Positions 16,184-24,629 of a DNA stretch of 27,245 nt are shown here, in pieces (positions within the stretch are counted from its first letter, which is position 1; the number at the start of each line of letters is the position of its first letter). The DNA is from CAZGMN01 sp964645765 (GTDB lineage: Bacteria > Acidobacteriota > Aminicenantia > Aminicenantales > Aminicenantaceae), in assembly GCA_964645765.1 (NCBI GenBank), contig CAZYBE010000038.1, forward strand, positions 1 through 27,245, read 5' to 3'. The position numbers were made by a program, and so were the translations under genes. The notes beneath the pieces were generated by a model. It saw nothing but the letters and a program-made list of their open reading frames with translations. It did not search any database and had not been told where the DNA came from.

Positions 16184-16319
16184 AGGCCAGTGGGTGAAAA
16201 ACCGTTTGAAGGCTGAGCGGGCATGGATCCTCGACCGAAGGGAGAGGAGAGCGAAGCCTGAAACCGAGCAGCTTTTGCCTCGCTGGGGCAAAAGCTGCGT
16301 GTTTTGAACCCACTGGCCT
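16184..16319 (+). repeat. Structured intergenic repeat, copy 1 (candidate ncRNA, three-way junction)
   Basis: Read on the plus strand it folds as follows. P1: 16184-16195 with 16308-16319 (12 bp perfect), tandem G.A (16196-97/16306-07), then AAAAC/GTTTT. P3: 16203-16207 with 16262-16266 (one T.C mismatch), tandem G.A, AGGCT/AGCCT, tandem G.A, GC/GC, an asymmetric loop GGGCATGGA over GA, then TCCTC-GA-CC closed by a GAA loop with GG-GA-GAGGA. P2: 16268-16279 with 16287-16298 (12 bp) capped by TCGCTGG. Junction linkers are 0, 1 and 2 nt. The same fold with different stem sequences recurs at 25878-26019. It sits 6 bp beyond the glnS stop, antisense to glnS and the tRNA. No plus-strand promoter is obvious. 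Confidence 0.75.
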
Positions 16320-16325
16320 GAGCAA

Positions 16326-18023
16326 CTATTCGTTTTCCTTGCCGGAGCTGACGATCCTGGCCCAGGTATCACGCAGGGTTACGGTGCGGTTAAAAACAAG
16401 CCTTTGAGTCGAAGAATCAACTCTATCCACACAGAAATATCCCCGCCTCTCAAACTGGTAGAGGCTTCCGGGTGCAGCCCCCTTCAGGCTCGGCTCCACC
16501 TTGCACGAAGTGATAACCTCTATAGATTTTGGATTCAGGTTCGATTTCCAGTCTTCGCCTTCTATGACCTCGCTGGGGTCTCTTTTAGTGAAAAGAGTGT
16601 CGTACAACCGGACTTCGGCATCAAGGGCATGGCCAGCTGAGACCCAGTGCAGTGTCGCCTTGACCTTGCGGCCATCAGGAGCATCGCCGCCCCTTGTACT
16701 TGGGTCATACTTACAATGGAGCTCTATGACCTCACCGCTCTTTGGGTTCTTGACAACATCCACGCAGGTAATGAAATAGGCATAGCGTAAGCGAACTTCC
16801 CGACCAGGAGCCAGGCGGAAGAATTTCTTGGGAGGTTCCTCACGAAAATCCTCGCTTTCGATGTATAGCTCTCGGGAAAAAGGAACTTTCCTCGTCCCTG
16901 CACCCAAGTCCTCAGGATTATTTACAGCGTCAAGCTCCTCAACCTTGCCTTCTGGATAGTTCACAATTATCACCTTAAGCGGCCGCAGCACAGCCATCTT
17001 CCGCTGGGCCTTCTTGTTCAGCTCCTGGCGAAGGCAGTCCTCGAGCAGGCCGATATCGACGATGCTGTTCATCTTTGCCACTCCGATGAGCTCGCAGAAA
17101 TTCCTGATGGATTCTGGCGTGTATCCCCTTCTCCTCAATCCTGATATGGTCGGCATCCTCGGGTCATCCCATCCGCTCACATGTCTTTCTTTCACCAGCT
17201 CTAAGAGTCTGCGCTTGCTCAAAACTGTGTGGCTCATATTGAGCCGCGCAAATTCAATCTGCTGGGGATGATGGACTCCAAGCTCCTGCAGAATCCAGTC
17301 GTACAGCGGGCGATGGACCTCGAATTCCAGGGTGCAGATGGAATGGGTGATGCCTTCGATTGAATCGGAAAGGCCATGCGCCCAGTCATAGGTGGGATAG
17401 ATACACCAGGTCTCACCCGTCCGGTAATGCTTTGCCCTGCGAATCCGGTATATGACCGGGTCGCGCATCAACAGATTCGGATGGGCCATGTCAATCTTTG
17501 CCCGCAAAACTCGAGAGCCATCCTCGAATTCACCATCCCTCATCCCTCGGAAAAAGTCCAGGTTTTCCTTAACAGAGCGGTCTCGATAGGGACTCTCTTT
17601 GCCAGGCTTGGTTAGCGTGCCTCTGTACTCGCTTATCTGGCCGATACTAAGGTTGCAGACATAGGCCTTGCCTTTTTTTACGAGCTCCACAGCATAGTCG
17701 TAAAGCTTTTCAAAGTAGCCCGATGCGTAAAACTCCCTCTCCTCCCAGTCAAACCCGAGCCATCTGATGTCTTCCTTGATTGAATCCACATAACTGACTT
17801 CTTCTGTCTCCGGGTTGGTATCGTCAAAGCGCAGGTTGCAGAGGCCTTTGTAATCTGCGGCAAGGCCGAAATTCAGGCAGATGGACTTGGCATGGCCGAT
17901 ATGAAGATAGCCGTTCGGCTCAGGGGGAAACCTGGTGTGGACTCGGCCCTCGTTCTTGTTGTTCTTTATATCCTCTTCAATAATCTCTCTGATAAAGTTT
18001 GATTTGGCTTCAGGCCTGCTCAT
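16326..18023 (-). CDS. glnS: Glutaminyl-tRNA synthetase
   Basis: A 565-aa class I synthetase that charges tRNA-Gln with glutamine in the cytoplasm. Diagnostic features are PPEPNGYLHIGHAKS with the HIGH motif at 41-44, FDDTNPETEE, the KMSKS-loop variant VLSKRRL in the middle, SGWDDPRMPTI, and the C-terminal double beta-barrel anticodon-binding region (KVIIVNYPEG onward). Length and motif order fit E. coli GlnS (about 554 aa). The ATG overlaps the gltX stop by ATGA, so translation is coupled to gltX. tRNA-Gln(CTG) lies about 250 bp downstream on the same strand. Its presence indicates direct Gln charging, at least for this tRNA, rather than only the GatCAB route. Confidence 0.96.
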   Translation of the reverse strand: MSRPEAKSNFIREIIEEDIKNNKNEGRVHTRFPPEPNGYLHIGHAKSICLNFGLAADYKGLCNLRFDDTNPETEEVSYVDSIKEDIRWLGFDWEEREFYASGYFEKLYDYAVELVKKGKAYVCNLSIGQISEYRGTLTKPGKESPYRDRSVKENLDFFRGMRDGEFEDGSRVLRAKIDMAHPNLLMRDPVIYRIRRAKHYRTGETWCIYPTYDWAHGLSDSIEGITHSICTLEFEVHRPLYDWILQELGVHHPQQIEFARLNMSHTVLSKRRLLELVKERHVSGWDDPRMPTISGLRRRGYTPESIRNFCELIGVAKMNSIVDIGLLEDCLRQELNKKAQRKMAVLRPLKVIIVNYPEGKVEELDAVNNPEDLGAGTRKVPFSRELYIESEDFREEPPKKFFRLAPGREVRLRYAYFITCVDVVKNPKSGEVIELHCKYDPSTRGGDAPDGRKVKATLHWVSAGHALDAEVRLYDTLFTKRDPSEVIEGEDWKSNLNPKSIEVITSCKVEPSLKGAAPGSLYQFERRGYFCVDRVDSSTQRLVFNRTVTLRDTWARIVSSGKENE

Positions 18024-19327
18024 TTTCCCGCCTTCCTCATACGCTCCAATGCTCTTTTCTTGCCAAGAATTTCCATAATCTCAAAAAGCCCTGCTCCTCT
18101 TGTCTTCCCGGTTATCGCCACCCGTGTCGGATGGATGATACTTGCGGCTTTAATGCCCCTTTCCTCAGCAAAGCTGCGGCAGATTTTCTCTATATTCTCC
18201 TTCCTGAAATCTTCGAGCTCCGCCAAGCGGTCGGCAAATAACAAAATGTTTTCTTTGTTCTCTTCTCGGTCGAGGTAATCCTTCTTGCCTTCTTTATCCA
18301 GAGCATAATCATCCCTGAAAAAGCATTCAGTCAAGTCAACAAATTCGTGCAATGTCTTGATCCTTATCTTGTAGAGGTCGACGAGCCTGCGTAGATAGTC
18401 ATCGCTCTTTCCGGATAATCCCATTCCTGCTGCGGAAAGCTGGTCCTTGATAAGCGGAAGAAGCTCTTCTGTCTTCTTTCTGATGATGTATTCACCGTTC
18501 AGCCACTTGAGTTTTTGAATGTCAAACTTGACCTGAGCATCATTCAAAGCCGAAAGGTCGAAAAGCTTCACTGCCTCATCCAAAGAGATAACTTCGCGGT
18601 CCTCCCCTGGAGACCACCCGAGAAGTATCAGATAATTCGCCAGAGCCTCGGGTAAAAAACCTTCTTTCCTGTACTCTTCGACTGCAACCCCGCCGTGCCT
18701 TTTGGAGAGCTTCGCCCCATCAGGGCCCATGATAAGCGGCATATGGCCAAACTTGGGCAGAGGAAGACCGAGAGCCTCGTAAAAAAGAATCTGCTTGGGT
18801 GTGTTGGAAATATGGTCATCTCCTCTCAGAATATGGGTTATCCCCAGCTGGGAGTCATCGACCACACAGGCAAAGTTATACGCCGGCGAGCCGTCGGATT
18901 TGACCATTACCTGGTCCTTTATTCCGTCGGTCTGGAATGTTATTCTGCCATGGATTATGTCATTGACTTCTATTGTTCGGCCCTTATCCACTTTGAGAAT
19001 AATGGCATCGCCATCTCTTCGGGCTTTGCCCCTGTTCAGAACCTCTGCTGCTTTTTCCCTGTAGAGAGCGAAGCGCTGGCTCTGGTATATCGGTTCCTCA
19101 TCCCAGTCAACGCCGATCCATCGGAGGTCCTCAAGAATTTCCTCGAGGAACTTGAGCTCCGACCTGGCCATGTCCGTATCTTCTATCCTGAGCAGAAATT
19201 TCCCTCCAGAATGCCTGGCAAAAAGCCAGTTAAAAAGCGCTGTCCTCGCGCTTCCAAGATGCAGGAATCCTGTCGGACTTGGCGCAAACCTTACAACAAC
19301 CATCTCCCTCTCATTCACAGGAAGCAT
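18020..19327 (-). CDS. gltX: Glutamyl-tRNA synthetase, short form
   Basis: A 435-aa class I synthetase that charges tRNA-Glu. Motifs: RFAPSPTGFLHLGSART (HIGH-type), LRIEDTD, GEDH-type LRGDDHISNTPKQ, and the KMSKS-type KLSKRHGG, followed by a C-terminal helical anticodon domain. It is shorter than the usual 465-490 aa. After VLNRGKA (96-102) the sequence goes straight to RRDGDAII, so the Cys-containing insertion normally found there (the C-x-C segment of zinc-type enzymes and its flanks, about 35-45 residues) is missing. The anticodon domain argues against GluQ-RS. The start at 19327 has only a weak ribosome binding site, and Met9 is an alternative. It lies 33 bp after hutU and overlaps glnS by 4 bp. 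Confidence 0.94.
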   Translation of the reverse strand: MLPVNEREMVVVRFAPSPTGFLHLGSARTALFNWLFARHSGGKFLLRIEDTDMARSELKFLEEILEDLRWIGVDWDEEPIYQSQRFALYREKAAEVLNRGKARRDGDAIILKVDKGRTIEVNDIIHGRITFQTDGIKDQVMVKSDGSPAYNFACVVDDSQLGITHILRGDDHISNTPKQILFYEALGLPLPKFGHMPLIMGPDGAKLSKRHGGVAVEEYRKEGFLPEALANYLILLGWSPGEDREVISLDEAVKLFDLSALNDAQVKFDIQKLKWLNGEYIIRKKTEELLPLIKDQLSAAGMGLSGKSDDYLRRLVDLYKIRIKTLHEFVDLTECFFRDDYALDKEGKKDYLDREENKENILLFADRLAELEDFRKENIEKICRSFAEERGIKAASIIHPTRVAITGKTRGAGLFEIMEILGKKRALERMRKAGK

Positions 19328-19360
19328 CTTTCAATGTTTCGATATAAATAGGCTCGTCTC

Positions 19361-21022
19361 CTATCTCATCATCGGCACTTTTATCCCTTTTTCCTTGGCA
19401 AACCGGATCGCTTCCTCATAGCCGGCATCAGCATGCCGCGCCACACCCAAGCCAGGGTCAACAGTCAGCACCCTCTCCAGCCGCTTTTCAGTGGATTTCT
19501 CTCCGTCAGCGACAATGACCATGCCAGCGTGGATGGAAAGGCCGATGCCCACTCCTCCTCCATGGTGCACGGATACCCAGGATGCGCCGCATACAGCGTT
19601 CAGGAGCGCGTTAAGCACTGGCCAGTCGGCAATAGCATCCGAGCCATCCTTCATGCCTTCTGTCTCCCTATTCGGCGAAGCAACCGACCCAGCATCCAGA
19701 TGGTCACGGCCTATGACAATCGGCGCGCTGATTTTTCCTTTCTTCACTAACTGGTTGATGACCGAACCGAAACGAGCCCTCTCGCCGTAGCCAAGCCAGC
19801 AAATCCTTGCCGGAAGCCCTTGAAATTTCACCTGCTTCTGCGCTTTCCTTATCCATCTCTCCAGAAGCTTATCCTCTGGAAACTCTTTAAGAACAGCCTT
19901 ATCCGTGACATAGATGTCCTCGGGCTTTCCCGAAAGGGCAGCCCAGCGGAACGGGCCTTTTCCATAGCAGAAAAGAGGCCTGATGTATTCAGAGACAAAG
20001 CCAGGAATGTCAAAGGCATTATGGACGCCTGCCTTCTGAGCCTGGCCGCGGATGTTGTTTCCGTAATCAAAGGCTTTTGCGCCTCTCTTCTGGAGCTCGA
20101 GCATGGCTTGGACATGGACAGCCATGGACTGATAAGCTCTTTTTATATATTCCTCAGGATTTTCTTGCCGCAGCCTCAGTGCATCTTCATAAGGAATGCC
20201 GTGAGGAACATAGCCGGCGAGCTCGTCGTGGGCTGAAGTCTGGTCGGTCAGCACATCAGGAGTTATTCCCCGCTTCACGAATTCAGGAACGATATCAGCC
20301 GCATTGCCGGGAAGAGCGATGGACAGCATCTTACCCTTTTCCTTGGCAGCGAAAGCAAGCTCAAGAGCCTCATCCAGATTTTTGGCCACTGTATCAACAT
20401 ACTTTGTATCCAGCCGCCTCTGTATTCTATTTCTATCTACCTCAACGATTATCGCCACCCCTTCATTCATGGTCACGGCCAGAGGCTGAGCTCCTCCCAT
20501 CCCTCCAAGCCCAGCAGAGAGCACCAATTTCCCCTTGAGAGAGCCGCCAAAATGAGTGCGGGCCACAGAGGCCAGGGTTTCATAGGTTCCTTGGAGAATT
20601 CCTTGAGTGCCGATGTAAATCCAGCTGCCGGCAGTCATCTGGCCAAACATGGTCAAGCCTTTGGCCTCCAGCCGGCGGAATTCATCCCAAGTTGCCCATT
20701 TGGGAACAAGCAATGCATTGGCTATCAATACCCGAGGCGCTTCAGGATAGGTCTTGAAGACGGCAACTGGCTTTCCACTCTGAACGATTAATGTTTCATC
20801 ATTCTCGAGCTTTTTGAGGCTTTCGACAATTGCCCAGAAACATTCCCAGTTTCGAGCAGCCTTTCCTGTTCCTCCGTAAACAACGAGCTCCTTTGGCTTT
20901 TCTCCGACTTCAGAGTCCAGGTTGTTCATCAGCATCCTTAGAGCTCCTTCCTGGGACCAGCCTTTTGTATTGAGCTTATTGCCACGGGGCGCCTTGATTT
21001 CTTTATACTCTATGGCCATCAT
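19361..21022 (-). CDS. hutU: Urocanate hydratase (urocanase)
   Basis: A 553-aa cytoplasmic NAD+-dependent enzyme converting urocanate to imidazolone propionate in histidine degradation. The sequence shows the family core: VYGGTGKAARNWE, LSAGLGGMGGAQP (NAD binding), RPLFCYGKGPFRWAALSG, Cys408 in LPARICWLGYG (matching the active-site Cys near 410 of Pseudomonas urocanase), GRDHLDAGSVASPNRETE and VHHGGGVGIG. Length agrees with the family (about 555). AGGAGGC precedes the ATG at 21022, with a promoter at 21053-21082. No hutH, hutI or hutG is nearby. It shares a strand and a 33-bp gap with gltX, so histidine breakdown to glutamate and Glu/Gln charging may be co-transcribed. Confidence 0.96.
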   Translation of the reverse strand: MMAIEYKEIKAPRGNKLNTKGWSQEGALRMLMNNLDSEVGEKPKELVVYGGTGKAARNWECFWAIVESLKKLENDETLIVQSGKPVAVFKTYPEAPRVLIANALLVPKWATWDEFRRLEAKGLTMFGQMTAGSWIYIGTQGILQGTYETLASVARTHFGGSLKGKLVLSAGLGGMGGAQPLAVTMNEGVAIIVEVDRNRIQRRLDTKYVDTVAKNLDEALELAFAAKEKGKMLSIALPGNAADIVPEFVKRGITPDVLTDQTSAHDELAGYVPHGIPYEDALRLRQENPEEYIKRAYQSMAVHVQAMLELQKRGAKAFDYGNNIRGQAQKAGVHNAFDIPGFVSEYIRPLFCYGKGPFRWAALSGKPEDIYVTDKAVLKEFPEDKLLERWIRKAQKQVKFQGLPARICWLGYGERARFGSVINQLVKKGKISAPIVIGRDHLDAGSVASPNRETEGMKDGSDAIADWPVLNALLNAVCGASWVSVHHGGGVGIGLSIHAGMVIVADGEKSTEKRLERVLTVDPGLGVARHADAGYEEAIRFAKEKGIKVPMMR

Positions 21023-21052
21023 TGCCTCCTGATATATCCCAAACTGTTACTG

Positions 21053-21082
21053 AATATACCACAACAAAAAGCGAAGCGTAAA
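21053..21082 (-). promoter_or_regulatory. Probable promoter of hutU-gltX-glnS
   Basis: Minus-strand TTTACG (21082-21077), an 18-nt spacer and TATATT (21058-21053). The expected start near 21046 leaves about 24 nt before the hutU ATG. Confidence 0.45.
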
Positions 21083-21119
21083 TGGGAAGGGATGAGTGTT
21101 TAAATGTAAATTGAAAGGA

Positions 21120-22598
21120 TTAGACCTCTAATTCCGCGGCAATGGACCTTAGATATTCAACCTTGGGAGTTATTCTCTGATTAAAATCGGATTTGAGCTT
21201 CTCCATGTTTTCTTCGAAAAAAGTGAAATCATCCTGGTTGCTCCAGTTTTCAATGCTCAATTTTTCGACCATTTCTTTGAGGAATTCTTTGTTCACGATA
21301 TCCATGGTGAATTTAGGAAGCAAGCAAGATGATTTTTCTATCAGCCTAATGCTCCGCAAAAAAACATCTCGCAGGGATTCTTGGTGCCTTATGATCTCCT
21401 GTTTAATGAAAAATTGCTCTCTGGGGGATGATGTCTGAGAGAGTTTTGTGTAAAACTTTTTCGTCTCTGCCAAATGCTTGGTCAAAGCCAAGATAATGCA
21501 CTCACTATCCAGAACCATTTTTTCATTGTTCTGGTAATACCAAACCTCAGCATTTTCCTCAGGTGGCTCATTCTTACGATAACTTGTTAAAATTTCAGCA
21601 TAATCAGAAGCTCTCCTTTTTTGTGGTCCAGCCGCCTCTTCTAGCTCAACAGTTGCTTCCTCCTTTTGTGCTGCTTCCTCCTTTTGCGCTGCTGCTTCCT
21701 GCCAGTGCTTTTTCCATCTCCCGGAAAACATTGTCTCCAATGTCTCATCTAACTTGAATTCGGGCTCCGGCTCTTTTGTAAGCGAAGGCTCTTCTTTTAG
21801 TTTCTCCTTTTCCATCTCTGGGGCAACTTCAGCCTCTTTCTTTTCCTCGAAGGTTGTCTCCTTTGGTTTTTCCGGCGGTTTTTCCAGAGGAGGGACTTCT
21901 TCGACCGCTTTTTCCATCTCGGCCACCTGAGTCTCCATCTCCTCAGGCTGCTCTTCCATCGCAAAATGAAACTCTTCTTCCTTGGCCGCCACCTCTTCCT
22001 CGGCGACTTCGGGAGCAGGCATTTTCTTCTCAACTCTTTCCTCAACTTCTTCTTCAGCCTTCTCTGCTTCTTGCATCCTCAACGTCTCCTTAAGTTTTTT
22101 CACTCGAGCCAGCTCTTCTCCGAAATCCACCCCCTCTTCATACTCCTCTTCTTTCTTCAGAGGCTTCTCTAAAATCTTGAATTCTTCTTCGAGCTCTTTT
22201 TTGACCGCCGATATCTTATCTCTGACCTCCTGGCCGAGTCCTTCAAGACTCAGGCTCAGCTCATTCATCTTCTCAAACTCTTTAACTGTTTGCCCTGTCA
22301 GGGTTTCTATCCCTTTCTGGAATTGAGTGATTTTGTCGAGATGTTCTTTTATTTTATTCTTAAGGTTTTCAATCTTGATTTTAAACTCACTGCCCATATC
22401 TTCGAGGCTTGTAAGAGCTTCTTTCCCTTCGCCAGACCCAATAGGATTAGAACTTCCTGCAGGCTTTTCCTGCACTTTCTTTCTTCCAAGGTCTGTTTCT
22501 ATTTCAGTCTTCTTTCTCGCCAAAGCTTCTTTTAATTTCCTCTCGATTTCATCGAAGCTCCTCGCGCCTTCTTTTTCATTGCTTTTCTCTTCTGCCAT
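21120..22598 (-). CDS. Highly charged Glu/Lys-rich coiled-coil protein, unknown function (492 aa)
   Basis: AGGAG precedes the ATG at 22598. There is no signal peptide and no membrane segment. Residues about 10-45 and 75-180 are heptad-rich coiled coil. Residues about 180-310 are a low-complexity Glu/Lys/Pro region with a perfect small repeat (AAQKEEAAQKEEA, from an 18-bp DNA repeat at about 21661-21693). About 330-490 is a more ordered, probably helical C-terminal domain (YAEILTSYRKNEPPEENAEV, then LALTKHLAETKKFYTKLSQ and FFIKQEIIRHQESLRDVFLR). The family is unrecognised; it could be a scaffold or cytoskeletal-type protein. It follows prmC by 65 bp but has its own well-formed promoter (22625-22653), so it need not be part of the prfA operon. 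Confidence 0.7.
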   Translation of the reverse strand: MAEEKSNEKEGARSFDEIERKLKEALARKKTEIETDLGRKKVQEKPAGSSNPIGSGEGKEALTSLEDMGSEFKIKIENLKNKIKEHLDKITQFQKGIETLTGQTVKEFEKMNELSLSLEGLGQEVRDKISAVKKELEEEFKILEKPLKKEEEYEEGVDFGEELARVKKLKETLRMQEAEKAEEEVEERVEKKMPAPEVAEEEVAAKEEEFHFAMEEQPEEMETQVAEMEKAVEEVPPLEKPPEKPKETTFEEKKEAEVAPEMEKEKLKEEPSLTKEPEPEFKLDETLETMFSGRWKKHWQEAAAQKEEAAQKEEATVELEEAAGPQKRRASDYAEILTSYRKNEPPEENAEVWYYQNNEKMVLDSECIILALTKHLAETKKFYTKLSQTSSPREQFFIKQEIIRHQESLRDVFLRSIRLIEKSSCLLPKFTMDIVNKEFLKEMVEKLSIENWSNQDDFTFFEENMEKLKSDFNQRITPKVEYLRSIAAELEV

Positions 22599-22624
22599 TT
22601 TGCCTCTCCTTTTCCTTTGCGCAT

Positions 22625-22653
22625 ATCTTATCTCTGCTCAAAATATCTGTCAA
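22625..22653 (-). promoter_or_regulatory. Promoter of the coiled-coil gene
   Basis: Minus-strand TTGACA (22653-22648), a 17-nt spacer and TAAGAT (22630-22625), between the prmC stop and the ATG at 22598. Confidence 0.6.
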
Positions 22654-22663
22654 GCAAAACATC

Positions 22664-23539
22664 TCAGCGAGCATCTTTCTCTTCCAATCGGCCCGTCTTT
22701 CCAAGGGCGACTCTCCAATTTCCACTCAGGTCTTTAAAAAAACCAATGTCCTTCCAGCTTGGATTGGAGCGAAGAAGCGACTTGACCTCATCTTTCTGGA
22801 AATAGCCAATTTCAAAAAGAAGCGAGCCGCCAGGCTTTAAATAATACGGGGCTTCCAGAGCGAGCTTTTGAATGATTTCCAATCCAGTTTTCCCCGCCAC
22901 CAAAGCCCTCATAGGTTCATAATCTCTAATTTCCCTCGGAAGCCGGGTCCATTCTTTTCGAGAAACATAAGGCGGATTTGAGACAATAAAGTCACATTTT
23001 CCTCTGAGGCGGAGTCTTCTCAAGGGCGAGAACAGGCTCCCCTGGACAAAATTTATGCTTGAAATATTCTGCCTGGAAGCATTCAAACGAGCAAGCTTCA
23101 AGCCCCGCTGAGAAATATCTGTAGCCACAATCCTTGCCTTGGGCAGCTCCTTGGCCAGAGAAACAGCGATGTTTCCGCATCCTGTTCCAATTTCGACGAT
23201 GGTCATGTCCTGCCGCGGCGCTATCTCTAAAACCTTCTCGACGATCAATTCTGTTTCTGGACGCGGAATCATGACGGCTGGAGAAACCTTGAATGAGATT
23301 GACCAGAATTCTTTTTTGCCAATTAGGTAAGGAATCGGAGATCCGCGAAGCCTTTTTGAAATCATCCTGAAAAAACGCCTCTCCTGGGCTCTTGAAAGCT
23401 CACGGTCTGGAGATGAATAAAACTGCTCTTCTGATATTGAAGCACACTCAAGAAGCAAGAGCTTTGCTTCGATATGAGGATGGGGCTTGTCCTTTAGAAG
23501 AGCTCTTCCCTTAAAAAAGAGTTTGTGGATGGTGCTCAA
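22664..23539 (-). CDS. prmC: Release factor glutamine methyltransferase
   Basis: A 291-aa SAM-dependent enzyme that methylates the glutamine of the GGQ motif in release factors. Visible: an N-terminal helical substrate-binding domain, IPRPETE (91-97), the SAM-binding VEIGTGCGNIAVSLA (115-129) and the catalytic NPPY (188-191). The start is a TTG at 23539 without a ribosome binding site, 2 nt after the prfA stop. There is no in-frame ATG before residue 59, so coupling to prfA translation is likely. The order rpmE-prfA-prmC is the classic arrangement and supports the assignment. Confidence 0.95.
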   Translation of the reverse strand: MSTIHKLFFKGRALLKDKPHPHIEAKLLLLECASISEEQFYSSPDRELSRAQERRFFRMISKRLRGSPIPYLIGKKEFWSISFKVSPAVMIPRPETELIVEKVLEIAPRQDMTIVEIGTGCGNIAVSLAKELPKARIVATDISQRGLKLARLNASRQNISSINFVQGSLFSPLRRLRLRGKCDFIVSNPPYVSRKEWTRLPREIRDYEPMRALVAGKTGLEIIQKLALEAPYYLKPGGSLLFEIGYFQKDEVKSLLRSNPSWKDIGFFKDLSGNWRVALGKTGRLEEKDAR

Positions 23540-23541
23540 GG

Positions 23542-24624
23542 TCAGACAGAGGCGCTTATTCTTTTTTCCATGCTTTGGCCCTGATAATACAAAGCCAAAG
23601 CCTCGAGAAACTCACCGATATTTCCATTGAGGATATCTTCCAGTTTATGGAGGGATAAATTCAGACGGTGGTCGGTCACCCGGGATTGCTGAAAATTGTA
23701 TGTTCTTATCTTTTCACTTCTCTCCCCTGTGCCGACTTGAGCCTTTCTGTGCTGAGCTATTTTTTCCTGCTGTTCCCGCTGAAGTTTATCCATCAGCCGC
23801 GTGCGCAAAACCCGCAGAGCTTTTTCTTTGTTGCGGTGTTGCGACTTTTCATCCTGGCAGGAGACAACCAACCCCGAGGGCTTGTGAGTGATTCTTATGG
23901 CTGTATAGTTGCGATTGACATTCTGTCCTCCAGGCCCAGAAGCTCCAAAAGCCTCAATTTTTAAATCTTTGGGGTCAAGCCGAACATCGACCTCATCTGC
24001 TTCTGGGAGAACAGCCACGGTCACTGTCGAGGTGTGGATTCGGCCGCTGGCTTCGGTCTGAGGGACTCGCTGCACGCGGTGAACTCCGCTTTCATATTTT
24101 AGCTGAGAATAGACTCTCTCTCCTCGTATGTTGACGATAACCCCTTTAAATCCTCCAATGGGAGAGAGACTTGTATCCATGACTTCAGATTTCCAGTCTT
24201 TCTTCTCTGCAAATCTCATATACATGCGGAAAAGGTCTTGAGCGAAAAGAGAAGCTTCAGCTCCCCCGGCTCCTGCTCTTATCTCCAACATGACATTTTT
24301 TTCGTCATTGGAATCTTTCGGCAGGAGCAGAATTTTTAGCTCCTTTTCAATCTTCTGCTCTCTCGGCAACAAATCTCTGAGCTCCTCTTCGGCCAGCCTT
24401 TTCAGCTCTGATTCTGATTGAGGGTCGGCAAGAATTTCTTCTGATTCTTTAATGTCCTTTTTGATTTTCTGATAAGCCTCATATTTTTTAACCAGGGGCT
24501 CTAATTCGGCGCGTTCCTTGGCGATTTTCTTTATTTTTTGGGGGTCGGAAATAAGGGCTTGGTCAGACAGAGATTGGGTGAGTTGATAGTATTTTTCTTT
24601 GACGCTTTCCAGTTCTTGAAACAT
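23542..24624 (-). CDS. prfA: Peptide chain release factor 1
   Basis: A 360-aa class I release factor that recognises UAA and UAG and triggers peptide release on the ribosome. The GGQ motif is at 232-234 (GASGPGGQNVNRNY). The codon-recognition PxT is Pro188-Gln189-Thr190, at the same residue numbers as PAT in E. coli RF1, and it rules out RF2 (SPF). The N-terminal coiled-coil domain and the GRIHTST segment are typical, and length matches the family. The ATG is 5 nt after the rpmE stop with a weak AGGCGA ribosome binding site. The downstream prmC would methylate Gln234. Confidence 0.97.
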   Translation of the reverse strand: MFQELESVKEKYYQLTQSLSDQALISDPQKIKKIAKERAELEPLVKKYEAYQKIKKDIKESEEILADPQSESELKRLAEEELRDLLPREQKIEKELKILLLPKDSNDEKNVMLEIRAGAGGAEASLFAQDLFRMYMRFAEKKDWKSEVMDTSLSPIGGFKGVIVNIRGERVYSQLKYESGVHRVQRVPQTEASGRIHTSTVTVAVLPEADEVDVRLDPKDLKIEAFGASGPGGQNVNRNYTAIRITHKPSGLVVSCQDEKSQHRNKEKALRVLRTRLMDKLQREQQEKIAQHRKAQVGTGERSEKIRTYNFQQSRVTDHRLNLSLHKLEDILNGNIGEFLEALALYYQGQSMEKRISASV

Positions 24625-24629
24625 TTCGC

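Noticed and set aside
16184..16319. Structured repeat copy 1 as a plain rho-independent terminator of glnS
   Set aside because: No U-tract follows on the minus strand, the fold is branched, and the second copy conserves junction and loop details not needed for termination.
15950..16372. Short ORFs on both strands between 15950 and 16372
   Set aside because: They run through the tRNA, the palindrome and the structured repeat, and have no coding character.
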